Part shown: positions 40,666 through 51,134 of the stretch, one piece after another
How the letters are laid out: each line of letters begins with the position of its first letter
How positions within the stretch are numbered: the stretch's first letter is position 1
Translations under genes and position numbers: made by a program
The notes under the pieces: model-generated
Databases searched by the model: none
The model's input: the letters and a program-made list of their open reading frames with translations, nothing else
Told to the model about the DNA's origin: nothing
Source of the DNA: Rheum nobile
Lineage: Eukaryota > Streptophyta > Magnoliopsida > Caryophyllales > Polygonaceae
Length of the DNA stretch: 64,000 bases
Assembly: GCA_027886185.1 (NCBI GenBank)
Contig: WOAB01000619.1
Span: 1,612,001-1,676,000, forward strand
Direction: 5' to 3'

Positions 40666-42110
40666 GAGAGGACACTTTCTAGGAACCGCAGAGAAGTGCG
40701 TGAGCAACTCGAGATGGCTGCAGAACAGACTTTGAGGTAGCTAACTGCACCGAATCTGGAATAGCAACCGCTTGCTGTGCAATTTCCCGAGTTGGCTGAT
40801 GGAGTCAATTTTGAGTTGAAGTCTGGACTAATTCACTTGCTACCCCACTTCCATGGGATGAATGGAGAAGACCCCAACAAGCATCTTTCTGAATTTCACG
40901 TTGTTTGTACCAGCATGAAGCCAATGGGCGTCATTGAGGACCAAATCAAGTTGAGGGCCTTTCCTTTCTCTCTGAAGGATTCTGCCAATGACTGGTTCTA
41001 CTATCTAACTCCAGGAAGCATAGATACTTGGGCAAAGATGAAAAAACCTTTCTGGAGAAGTACTTTTCTACAACAAAGCTCAATAGCCTGAACAAGAACA
41101 TCAGCAACATTGAACAACACGCTACTGAGACTTTGTATGAGTACTTTGAGAGATTCAAGAGGTTGATTTCAAGTTGTCCATACCATGGTTATTCTGACCA
41201 AGATCTCGTTCTATATCTGTATGGCGGACTTCTTGATGATGAGCTTAGAATGGTGAACGCAGCTTGTGGTGGTAACATTCTGAACAAAACTGCAGCTGCA
41301 GCATTTGAGATGTTTTCTGAGCTATCTGAAGGCTCAATGCAGTTTAGCAAGAGAGCGAGCTTTCAAGCAATAAAGGCCGAAGATTCTCATCCATCATCTT
41401 CACTGCAATCTGACGTGAATGAGTTGAAGGAGATGATGAGGCGTTTCATGGTGAAAGGAAACCAACAACAAGTTAAGGCCTGTGGCATCTTCTATGACAC
41501 GCTGCACCCTACTGATGCGTGTCCAACACTATAAGAGCCTACCGCTGAAGTGAACGCTATAGGAGGTTTTGGTCCGCAGAGGCCAAGATATGACCCGTAC
41601 TCCAATACTTACAATCCAGGGTGGAGAGATCACCCCAATCTGAGATACGGGAACCAACAGAACCCTCCACAAGGCCGTGACAACCAAGAGTCCCATCCGA
41701 GGCCACAATAGTTTCTACAGCGGCAACAACAATTTCAGCAGCCTGGAGGTCCACAACAACTATTCCGATCACCATATGATCCTAGACCTCAGGGGCAGAG
41801 TCCGAGTTCCTCAATGTCTGCTGACGACATGATTAAATCTCTTGCTCAGAGCATGACCACCATAACTTAGACCGTGTCTATAATGCAGAGCAATATGGTG
41901 CAATTTCAGCATGAGACCAAGTCTAGCATTCAAAACTTGGAGAATCAGGTGGGGCAAATCTCTTTGGCAGTGAGCAAACTAGAGGCTAGGGATGCGCGTA
42001 AACTCCCATCACAAACGGAGTTAAACCCATTGCAAAACGTGAGAGCAATTATGCTAAGAAGTGGAACGAAATTGGATGAAGTGTCGGAAGCTGTAGACGA
42101 GAAACCGCGA
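40666..42110 (+). pseudogene. Gag of element 4, degenerate
   Basis: The start codon is lost in the junction; the first clear codons give RTLSRNRREVREQLEMA. TAG at 40738 and TAG at 40762 stand where element 5 has CAG. A frameshift near 41045 separates the two halves of the gag domain (HLLPHFHGMNGEDPNKHL; TLYEYFERFKRLISSCPYHG). The zinc knuckle has lost one Cys (CGIFYDTLHPTDAC). Further stops are TAA 41532, TAG 41709 and TAG 41868; element 3 has CAG at the last site. The coiled coil IQNLENQVGQISLAVSKL follows. Gag would form the particle shell; this copy cannot. Confidence 0.82.
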
Positions 42111-42260
42111 CCGCGGTTTGCTTACAGAGGAATTGCTGCTTGAAGACGAAAATACAGAAGGAAGTCAGGAAGCAGAACCGCGACCGCGGGTGGAGAGCCG
42201 CGACTGCGGTTTTGCCTCAAAAGAAGAACCGCGACCGCGGGTCCCAAATCGCAACCGCGG
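42105..42260 (+). repeat. Paired CG-rich 12-bp motifs in the gag-protease linker, element 4
   Basis: Motifs start at 42105 (single), 42178/42198 and 42229/42249. Both pairs are spaced 20 bp. The single one lacks the 20 bp that element 3 has at 30132-30151. Confidence 0.85.
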
Positions 42261-43032
42261 TGTTACCCCAAAAGCTACAGATACCTACGTTCGCCCGGAT
42301 TTCCCTCCATTCAGTTCGTACAAGCCCGTTGTGCCATTCCCTGAGGCTTTGAAGGACACTAGATGGCCAGAGAATGACAAATAGATCTTCGAGACCTTCA
42401 GTAACTGTGAGGTAAACACCCCGTTGATAAAACTGATTAAAAGTGTTCCTCGCTATGTGAAATTTTTGAAAGAATTATGTAAAATCAAGAGGAACCAAAA
42501 GACAAAAAAGAAGACAAAGGTTCAGGTGAGTGATAATGTGTCCGCTATGCTTCAAAAGCGAATGCCTAAGAAGTGTAGCGACCCTGGCATGTTTAACATT
42601 CCTTGTACGATAGGTGACACCACATTTGATAAAGCCATGCTAGATTTGGGTGCATCTATTAATGTGTTATCTCTCTCGCTTTATGAATCTTTGGGGCTTG
42701 GACCATTGCATGAGACTGGGACAATGATTCAATTGGCGGACATGTCTAATGTGTATCCAAAGGAAGTAGTAAAGGATCTTCTAGTAAAGGTGGATAATCT
42801 GATTTTTCCTGCTGACTTCTTTGTGATGGATATGGGACATGATAAACATGCAGCCCATGTGATGTTGGGTAGACCGTTTCTGAAAATGGCAAACACAAAA
42901 ATTGATGTGAGTAGTGGTTCACTCACTATGGAATTTGATGGGTTGAGGGTCGAATACAACATTGATGATGCGAAGAGACACCCTCTTGATTTTGATCCTA
43001 AGTGTTCGGTTGATGTGAGTAACCCAAGTTGA
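42111..43032 (+). pseudogene. Protease of element 4
   Basis: The protease frame is one off from gag because 20 bases are missing at the first motif pair. A TAG at 42382 replaces a Glu codon in NDKEIFETF. The rest is open: MPKKCSDPGMFNIPC, DLGASINVL (42643-42669), KDLLVKVDNLIFPADFFVMD and MLGRPFLKMANTKID. It ends with DVSNPS at 43032. No RT follows. Confidence 0.82.
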
Positions 43033-43046
43033 TCTGAATGGCACTA

Positions 43047-43094
43047 TGTCGAGCCACGACATTAACCAAGGCGCTGCTCGGGAGGCAACCCGAG
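43047..43094 (+). other. Two-hairpin element after pol, copy 4
   Basis: TGTCG-AGCCA-CGACA (43047-43061), 15 nt, CTCGGG-AGGCAA-CCCGAG (43077-43094). CG-rich motif pairs follow at 43211/43232 (21 bp) and 43316/43335 (19 bp). Confidence 0.7.
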
Positions 43095-43458
43095 GTATGT
43101 ACTTCTTTTCATGTCTTTTCTTTTCAAGTTTCTATTATTGTTGTTTCGTTTTAGACTAAAATGCAGGTAGGAGTTTCGGAGATGGAGTCCGCAGTATAAC
43201 AGACGCGAAACCCCGATCGCGGCCCAAAAAAAAGAGACCGCAGTTTTACCACTGTAAGTCCACTTCTCCTGAAAAAAAAAACTTTAATAAAAAAAAAACA
43301 AAACAAAAAACAAAACCGCGGGCGCGGGTGAAAACCGCGATCGCGGCCCCGCTACCCAACTTTATTCCGCTGCTGAGATGATGGAACGACACGCTTTAGT
43401 TGCTGAGGATGAAAAGATTAGCTTGAAATTTCTATTTGGTACCTCATGATGGAACAAC

Positions 43459-43731
43459 ATGATGGAACAACATGATGCAGCTGAAGATGATGAGAAGGAG
43501 CAACAAGAAGACTTTGCAGATATGCCGGTTGATACTACTTTCACTGATTCTGCATATACTGCTGATAGACAACACAGTATAGCAGGCACTTCGAGTGATC
43601 CTGCAGACCCTGGTAGACAGTATGGGGAGTGGATAACTGATCTTGATGAGGACATGCGGATGCTCCGAGATCAGTCGCTGGTGCAGTGCTTTCACATCAA
43701 GCATTGGGACACATCTGCTTCACACAGGTAG
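43459..43731 (+). CDS. Acidic ORF of unknown function, element 4
   Basis: 90 codons, the single counterpart of the duplicated ORF in element 3, with EDFADMPVDT, YGEWITDLDEDMRML and FHIKHWDTSASHR. A short in-phase duplication of ATGGAACAACATG near the start gives two possible Met codons. It ends 180 bases before the GAGGACAATGCA block. No domain recognised. Confidence 0.45.
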   Translation: MMEQHDAAEDDEKEQQEDFADMPVDTTFTDSAYTADRQHSIAGTSSDPADPGRQYGEWITDLDEDMRMLRDQSLVQCFHIKHWDTSASHR

Positions 43732-44580
43732 GAGGCATATAGGGGATCGACAACCAATGGGCTTAATTTCATTGCCTCCCGCCATGGCACCAGAGACTCT
43801 TGTTTCCATGTTTTTCCACCACCACGTCTGCCACGTCATCCGAGACGCAGACTACCTCGACATCGCTAGTGGAAATCTTTCTTTCCCCCCAGAGTTTCAT
43901 TTTTGTCTTTCATTACATTGAGGACAATGCAATAGTTAAGCATGGGGGAGAGAGTTATATTTGCTGATCGTCGGTACTACTGTTTTAAAAAAAATAAAAA
44001 AATAAAAAAATAAATATATAAAATAAAATAAAATAAATAAAAATAAATCTTGGGCTAAGTCGAAAACCTGAAAAGGCGGCTTAAGCAATAAGCAGGTGGT
44101 CCGGACCAGCATTAGGCTGGGGTAAAAAGAGGCTGAAGTGCGATGTGAGGACTGGTGAGCTCATCTTTGAAAAATAAAATGAGTGGCTACGTGAAAACCC
44201 GCAAGGGCGCCTAGGCAAAATGAGTGAAAAGAAGAGGAGTGATTATTAGGATTCATTCATTCTGGCATGGCGGCATAAGTGGTGGAGTCTTAAGGAGGAT
44301 TCAGGTAGGTCACTTTGGGAGTTATAAGAAGATAGACTAGAGCTAGGATTAGATGGTCACATTCACTCTAAGGTGTTCGGGTTAAGCTTGGGGGAAGTAT
44401 TTTGCTTTCCTTGAAGCTGGTGTATTGTGTTGTGTGTTGGTGCCTTGGAGATTCATGAGTAGGTACAGTTCTTAGTGGAGATTGTTTTTCTGTGCTTCCT
44501 GAGACCTTGGGTATTTCATTTGAGGAGTAGGTTTCCATTAGCTTACTCGAGGACGAGCAAGATCTAAGCATGAAGGAATT
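43732..44580 (+). other. 3' non-coding region of element 4
   Basis: GAGGACAATGCA and TTAAGCATGGGGGAG lie near 43918-43952, an A/T-rich run at 43985-44050, and the uninterrupted AAGAAGAGGAGTGATT site near 44230-44245 that the CACTA element entered in element 3. Before the LTR the tract reads AAGCATGAAGGAATT, so the G run is damaged. Confidence 0.65.
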
Positions 44581-45929
44581 TGATACGCTCTACTTTGTAG
44601 TGCATAACTAGGAGCTGTTACTAGGATATTAGGTACCATTTGTGTGGGTTTAGAAGACATTTTAGGAGAATGGAGTTGTAGAGAAGAAGTGGTGGAAATG
44701 AAGATTTTAGTGGAGTATTGAAGCATTAAAGAGATGAAGGCTAAGAAGCCACTACAGGAGAAGGTCGTGAGTGAGAAGCAGAAGGAGTCGCGGCAGAGCG
44801 ATACTGCGGGCGCGGGTAAGAGTGCCGCGGTCGCGGCTTACCAAGGAGACTCGCGAGGAGTGCCGCGATGGGAGAGAGCCGCGAGAGAGCGACAGAGAAG
44901 AATCCGCGAGGGCGGTTTCAAAACCGCGGTCGCAGATTGACAACAAAAGAAGTTGCACGTTATAGAGACAAAACCGCGGTCGTGGTTTCAAAACCGCGGT
45001 CGTGGGTCCATGCGCGGCGCATTTCAGAATTACGTCCGAGATCTTTGTTTAATTTATTTTATTTCCTTTTATAATTTCCTGTTATTGTTATTTTTAGGAG
45101 ACTCTCTTTAGGTTAAATAGGTTAAGTTCTCTTTAGGTTTTATCTATCATTCATTCTAGCATATTTTCATAACGGCGTTTTAGAAGACTATGAAGAACTA
45201 AACACCTTTGTTTTGCCTGACGATTGAAGCCTTCAGTTGATTTAGTTGTGAGATTTTAAATCTTGTTCTATTTCCTTTGGATTGTATTAATTCTCTTTGG
45301 ACTTTTCTTTATTGAATCTTGCTGATTTCGGTAGCCTGCGCAACTAGTTGACGTTAGTAATTTTCTATTGCTAGGATTTGGTTATTTCTGGTTGAAATTG
45401 CTTATCTAGAGTAGCAACCACAATTTACAGGAACTGGTTGTGAATGTGTATTGTGAAAAGAATTGATTACATGTTGAATGCTGACTGGTTGCTAAGTGTT
45501 GCATGTATCCTGCTTAATTCCTATGCTTACTGCTGCTGTTAAATTGAATCTTGATAGTTTCTTGATTGTTTAATAGTTAGTGTTTTCAGGGCTGGTTGAC
45601 CTGTTAATATACATAAGATCAGAATAGGAACAATCATAGGATTGAATGAACTTGATATAATCAATGATCAACCTATCATACTGAAGTGTGGATATCTGTT
45701 AGGTGAAGCACCCTCACAATCATATTTACAACAATCTTAACCATTTCTTGCTTTAATTCATTAGTTATAGAAAACCAAACAACAATCCCCCCTAGTTCCT
45801 AGTTGGTAACTTAGTTTCCTACATAGAAATAGATCCTTTGATTCCCTTGGATTCGACCCTTACTTGCCTGCTATACTTGGTTAGGTTTTTAGGGATTCTT
45901 TGATAGGCATAACGACTTCAGCCTAGTCA
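44581..45929 (+). repeat. LTR between element 4 and a following gag start
   Basis: 1349 bp, TGATACGCTC to CCTAGTCA. CG-rich motifs are at 44825 and in pairs 44904/44924 and 44974/44994, both 20 bp. It is complete at both ends and followed by a primer site. Confidence 0.9.
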
Positions 45930-45933
45930 AGAT

Positions 45934-45951
45934 TGGCGCCATTGTCGGGGA
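45934..45951 (+). other. Primer-binding site, tRNA-Asp type
   Basis: TGGCGCCATTGTCGGGGA, two bases different from the site in element 5, four bases after the LTR. Confidence 0.85.
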
Positions 45952-46012
45952 ATTCAATTTTATGTTTCTTTGTTTGTTTGTTTGTTTACCAACTGTTGTG
46001 TGGACCTGTCTT

Positions 46013-46095
46013 ATGGTCCACACCCGTGCAACTAATTCTCCAATCTTAGATATTGATACAAAAATTGAGAGGACACTTTCCAGGAACCGCAGAGA
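46013..46095 (+). pseudogene. First codons of an Athila-like gag, cut off
   Basis: ATG 46013 opens MVHTRATNSPILDIDTKIER and TLSRNRRE, then the sequence switches to a Tat integrase at about 46096. This is the start of a further copy that used the LTR 44581-45929 as its 5' LTR. Confidence 0.75.
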
Positions 46096-46437
46096 AAACG
46101 TGTTTTTTTCCTTGCTATGACTGACTATTTTTCTAAGTGGATTGAAGCTGAGGCATATCGAGAGGTAAGAGAAAAGCACTTTATTTCATTTATAAAATGT
46201 AACATCCTATGCAGATTTGGCGTGCCCTTGGAAACCGTATGCGACAATTGCTCCCAAATCATCGGCAACAAGATGCGATTCTTTTGCAAACAATGGAACA
46301 TCAACTTGGTCACGTCCATACCACGATACCCACAATCTAATGGCCAAGCCGAGTCCAGTAACAAGATCATCATAAAACCTGAAGAAACGCCTAACATGGT
46401 CAAAAGGAAATGGGCAGACGAACTCCCCTTGATATAG
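46096..46437 (+). pseudogene. Tat-like integrase core fragment
   Basis: It has MTDYFSKWIEAEAYREV, CRFGVPLETVCDN, FFCKQWNINLVTSIPRYPQ and SNGQAESSNKIII, matching the integrase core of Tat-lineage elements, including the first catalytic Asp (TDYF) and the Glu of NGQAE. The middle DNG motif reads CDNCSQI. It ends with a TAG at 46435. It could be the distant 3' part of the Tat element at 28337-29847, separated by the Athila-like copies. Confidence 0.7.
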
Positions 46438-46440
46438 TGG

Positions 46441-48194
46441 TCCGACAGTGAAACAAGGAGGTTGAAGGCCTCACTTCACTTTCTTGAGCTCCGGATCGTG
46501 GCATAAGTAGGCGTTGGACTTCTTTTCCGGGAACCGGCTGGATTTGATGTTGTTCTTGAAGGCGCAAGTGGGCGGAAGTCTTGAGATTATTTGTTTGAGT
46601 GTTTGAAGAACAAGCAAGGCCAAGGGAACTTCCAAGTGAGGTTCCATGGCATCGGCTTAAACAAGTGCAACAATGAGGATGTTTTCTTGAGAACAAACTT
46701 GATTTTTCTTGATTGAAAGAGAGTGAAAGGACGATACAAAGCTTGGGTTGATAGATTCGACCAAGTTGTGGGGAGGTAATCCTACACCCAAGGTGAGAGG
46801 AGGTATTCCTCTCAAAAGGAGTAAGCATGTTCGCCAAGGATATGGTCCTAGTACAAGCAAACTCAAGAAACAAAGGTAAGTCCTTCCAACGGCGCAGGTT
46901 GGCCCTAAGGATGGTTCTAAGCAAGGCACCGGTGCGGGGGTGGCAACTAGCGGCAATGAGAACAAATTTCCCAAATTTCAGCCACAAAGTCCTCCAAGAA
47001 TGACCCACAAAGTTAGGATCCCAAGCCAACACTATAGTATGAGGGATTCCATATAAGTTCACCACGAGGTCAAAGGAAAGGTTAGCTAGCTCCGAGGCAT
47101 GGTATGTGGTCCTACAAGAGATGGCACGAGCCATCCTAGAGAAGTGGTCGACCATCACACAAATGGAATCCCTCCCCTTCTTAGACATGGGTAATCCGGT
47201 TATAAAAGCCACGGAAACATCTCCCCAAGGGGCGGCTAGAAGTAGGGGTGAGCATCGGTCCGGAACCGGACCGAACCGAAAAAATAGAAAACCGAAACTC
47301 CTAAAAAACTGAACCAAAAACCGAACCGAAGTATATTGGTTCGGTTCGAACCGAAACCGGTTCGGTTCGGTTAAAAAACCGAAAAACCGAGTCACCGAGG
47401 GACAGAGGAACCGAAACAGGTTTGGACAATTGGACGTATCAAAGCTTACCAATTAATTCCTGTTTTTTGACCCAAAAAAAAGCTTACCAATTAATTCAAA
47501 CCAACCCATCAAAATTATAGCTTGGATGTAGCAGAATTTAATAACTCTTGAGACTACTAACTGAGAGTGGGGCCTGGACAGGACGTGGCCACCACCGGCG
47601 GCTTCAAGCAGCACTGCAGCAGCAACGAGCAACGGCGGCATCAAGCAGTAGCAACGAGCAAGTAGGATCTGGGCAACAACGACGACAATGTCAAGCAGCA
47701 GCAAAAAGCAAGACTGGTCTGGGCAGCAACGCCGGCGTCAAGCAGCAGCTAGTGACATGTGAAGAGCAACAACGGCGGTCGGTGGAGTCCCAACTTGCAA
47801 CTCCAACTCTGCAACTCTGCAAGACGGCGTGAAGCCGTGAACAACACTAGAGTAGGGCAGGGGACACGCATGGGCGGCAGAGCAACAACTGGGAAGAGCC
47901 GAAGAGTGGAACTGTGGAAGACCGGAAGATTCAAGTTCAACAAGGGATGGGCCCAATAAGAATGGCAGCCGGCCCAATAAGTTTTTTGTTTAAAATTCGG
48001 TTTAACCGAACCGAAATTAAACCGAACCGAACCGAAAACTAAAACCCAAAAATACCTAAACCAAAAACCAAACCGAACTATTTCGGTTTGGATCGGTTTT
48101 TTTGGTCCGATTCGGTTAAAAATTTCAGTTTAACCGAACCGTGCTCAGGCCTAGCTAGAAGGGATAGGGGTGTGTAGAGACCGGGAGGGTGGGG
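46441..48194 (-). pseudogene. CRM-like integrase fragment, split by a hAT element
   Basis: Minus strand from about 48190: YTPL-S-IPS, then after the hAT insertion GDVSVAFITGLPMSKKGRD, VMVDHFSRMARAI, NLYGIPHTIV and WRTLWLKFG. The SDRD motif is degraded to AWDP and the HPQTDGQ stretch is partly deleted (SCHPRTGALLRTIL). It is similar to the integrase of the minus-strand CRM-like element (GLPMSKKG, LHGIPRTI). It ends where the LTR of element 5 begins on one side and the Tat integrase on the other. Confidence 0.7.
47243..48153. mobile_element. hAT-type non-autonomous transposon
   Basis: It is 911 bp, flanked by the 8-bp duplication GCTAGAAG (47235-47242 and 48154-48161). The termini TAGGGGTGAGCA and, inverted, TAGGCCTGAGCA are imperfect inverted repeats. 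Many GGTTCGGTT / AACCGAACC units fill the ends (47250-47430, 47990-48150), a known style of plant hAT elements. The middle (47570-47830) is rich in CAGCAGCAA-type repeats and has no transposase. Confidence 0.9.
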
Positions 48195-49404
48195 TGATGT
48201 GTTGTACTTTGTATAGCATATCTAGTAGTTATTAGCATAGTTTAGGAGATGTTTAGAGGTATATTGGATGTATTTATGTGATCCAGAACTGAAGAGTAGA
48301 AGTGAAGAAATCTAAGGAATTACAGAAGATTGGAAGTTGAAGCCTCGTATGGAAGAAAAGAGTTGAAGAATGCGCCAGGAGCATTTCCGCGACCGCAGAA
48401 GGAGTAGCCGCGCCCGCGAAATATTCGTTGTTGAAGACCGCTTTACAGAACCCAATCCGCGACCGCAGAGAATGTTCCGCGACCGCGGATATTGGGCCGG
48501 ATTTCTACGTCGCGTCTTCGTTTTGTGTTTTATTTCTTAAGACATTATTATTATTTTATTATTTGGTTAGAAGCACTTTAAGTTTAGAAAAACCCTAGTT
48601 GGAGGAATATTTCCAGTTTTAGAATTTATGTTTTCTCTTTCCCCTAGTTTTTGCTCACAAACCATGAGAATGAACTAATTTCCATTGTTTCGCCTGACGA
48701 TTGAAGCCTTCGGTTGATTTGGTTGTGAGGTTATAAATCTTGTTCTATTTCCTTTGGATTGTATTGATTCTCTTTGAACTTATCTTTATTGAATCTTGCT
48801 GATTTCGCTAGCCTGCGCAACTAGTGGATGTTAGTAATTTTCTATTGCTAGGGTTTGGTTATTTCTGGTTGAAATTCCTTATCTAGAGTAGCAAACACAA
48901 TTTACAGGAATTGGTTGTAAATGTTTATTGTGAAGAGAATTGATTACATGTTGAATGCTGATTGGTTGTTAAGTGTTGCATGTATCCTGCTTAATTTCTA
49001 TGCTTACTACTGCTGTTAGATTGAATCTTGATGGTTTCATGATTGTCTAATAGTTAGTGTTTTCAGGGTTGGTTGACCTGTTAATATACATAATATCGGA
49101 ATAGGAACAATCATAGGATTGAATGAACTTAAGACAACCAATGATCAATCTATCATACTAAAGTGTGGATATTTGTTAGGTGAAATACCTTACAATCATA
49201 TATACAACAATCTTAATCACTTTCTGCTTTTATTCATTAGTTTTAGAAATCAAACAACAACCCCCCCTAGTTCCTAGTTGGTAACTTGCTTTCTTACTTA
49301 GAGATAGATCATTTGATTCCCTTGGGTTCGACCCTTACTTGCCTACTATACTTAGTTAGGTTTTTAGGGATTCTTTGATAGGCATCACGACTTTAGCCTC
49401 ATCA
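48195..49404 (+). repeat. 5' LTR of Athila-like element 5
   Basis: 1210 bp from TGATGTGTTG to CCTCATCA. CG-rich motif pairs lie at 48387/48408 (21 bp) and 48457/48477 (20 bp). The latter half resembles the LTR of element 4. Confidence 0.88.
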
Positions 49405-49408
49405 AATT

Positions 49409-49426
49409 TGGCGCCGTTGCCGGGGA
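49409..49426 (+). other. Primer-binding site, tRNA-Asp
   Basis: TGGCGCCGTTGCCGGGGA, the full complement of the plant tRNA-Asp 3' end as I know it, four bases after the LTR. Confidence 0.92.
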
Positions 49427-49479
49427 ATTTAATTTTCTATTTCTTTGTTTGTTTATCAACTGTTGTGTGGACCTATCTT

Positions 49480-50970
49480 ATGGTCCACACCCGTGCTACT
49501 GACTCTCCTACTTTAGATCTTGACCCAGAAATTGAGCGAACACTTTCCAGGAACCGCATAGAAGTGTGTGAGCGACTCGAGATGGCTGACCAACAACGGA
49601 CTTTGAGACAGCTGACCGCGCCCAACTTAGCGCAGCAACCGCTTGCTGTGCAGTTTCCTGCTTTGGCTGAAGGAGTGAACTTTGAATTGAAATTTGGTTT
49701 GATTCACTTGCTCCCATCGTTCCATGGCTTGAATGGAGATGATCCCAACAAGCATCTCGCTGAATTTCATGCCGTCCGCACGAGCATGAAACCTACTGGA
49801 GTTACTGAGGACCAGATCAAGCTAATGGCCTTTCCTTTCTATTTGAAGGATGCGGCTAAGGATTGGGTCTACTATTTGGCCCCTGGCAGTATTGACACTT
49901 GGGCAAAGATGAAACAAGCCTTCTTAGAAAAGTACTTTCCTGCTACGAAGCTGAATAGCCTGAAGAAGAGCATAAGCAATATTGAGCAACAGGTTGGTGA
50001 AACTTTGTATGAGTACTATGAGCGCTTCAAGCGGCTATGTTCAAGTCGCCCCTATCAGGGTTATTCTGACCAGGACATCATTCTCTACTTATATGGTGGT
50101 CTGATGGATGATGAGCGTCGAACTGTGGATACAACTTGTGGCGGGAACATTCTCAATAAGACGACAGCTGCGGCTTTTGAGTTGTTTTCTGAGCTCCTAG
50201 AAGGGTCAAGACAATTCAACAGGAAGACAAATACTCGTGGAGTGAGTGCTACTGATTCCTCACCATCCGTTCTACTTTCTGAGTTGGCAGAGATGAAAGA
50301 CATGATGAAGAGGTTCATGCTGAAAGGAACCCCTCAACAAGTCAATGCTTGTGGTATCTGTGCTGATGCATACCATGCTACGGACGCTTGTCCACAACTT
50401 CAAGAGCCGGAAGCCGAGGTTAATGTTGTAGAAGGTTACGGTCCTCCAAGACCTCGCTATGACCCATACTCCAACACATACAATCCAGGGTGGAGAGATC
50501 ACCTAAACTTGAGATATGGGAATCCACAAAATGCTCAGCAATTTCCACAGCGACAACAATTTCAATAACAAGGAGCTCAGCCTAGACTCCCATTCAACCC
50601 AAGGCCACAGGGACAAAATCCGAATCCCCCTATGTCCGCTGAAGACATGATCAAGTCTCTTGCCCATAGCATATCAACGGTACAAAATACTATGATGCAA
50701 CAAAATCAGGAGACTAGATCGAGCATTCAAAATATTGAGAATCAAGTTGGGCAAATCGCTCAAGCGTTGAGTAAGTTGGAGGCCAGGGATTCAGGGAAAC
50801 TACCATCTCAAATGGTAGTGAACCCGAGAGAGAATATCAGTGCGGTGACACTAAGGATTGGTAAACAGTTGGAGGTCACTCCCTTAACTGAAGGGGGCGA
50901 TCTTGTGGAAGAAAAGATGGATGGAAACGGAGTTGAAGTTGCAGAGGAAATCTCCGAAGGAATTCTGTGA
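49480..50970 (+). pseudogene. Gag of Athila-like element 5
   Basis: I chose ATG 49480 (MVHTRATDSPTLD) because elements 2 and 4 start the same way; an upstream Met would lie inside the LTR. The gag domain has GVNFELKFGLIHLLPSFHG, DDPNKHLAEFHAV, KYFPATKLNSLKKS and YYERFKRLCSSRPYQGYSDQD. The zinc knuckle CGICADAYHATDAC is intact (CX2CX4HX4C, about 50347-50390). A TAA at 50566 interrupts a Gln-rich stretch. The same frame then continues with MSAEDMIKSLAHS and a coiled coil, and ends with TGA at 50968 in the motif-bearing linker. With one stop apart it is the best preserved gag in the window. Confidence 0.85.
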
Positions 50971-51134
50971 CCGTGATAGGATTTCCGCAACCGTGAAAAT
51001 GTTTCTGGAAGAAGAGACATCTTCGAAGAAATTCCGTGACTGCGGCAAGATATCCGCGACCGCGGAAATGTTTCTGGAAGCGAGGAAAACCCCGAGGGAA
51101 TTCCGCGACCGCGGACCCAAAGCCGCGACCACGG
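50965..51134 (+). repeat. Three CG-rich motif pairs in the gag-protease linker, element 5
   Basis: Pairs at 50965/50985, 51034/51054 and 51103/51123, each spaced exactly 20 bp. 51054 and 51103 are CCGCGACCGCGG exactly; the others have one to four changes, mostly C to T or G to A. Confidence 0.88.

Larger units (their letters stand above)
40538..45929 (+). mobile_element. Athila-like element 4, 5' truncated, without RT and integrase
   Basis: Order: filler junction, gag, protease, hairpin pair, acidic ORF, 3' non-coding region, polypurine-like tract, LTR (44581-45929). It is close to element 3 throughout. The LTR at its end is followed by a primer site and the start of another gag, so that LTR was probably shared by two copies in tandem. 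Confidence 0.87.

Noticed and set aside
49375..49479. Upstream Met that would extend the element 5 gag by 35 residues
   Set aside because: It starts inside the LTR and reads through the primer site. Elements 2 and 4 begin at the MVHTR Met.
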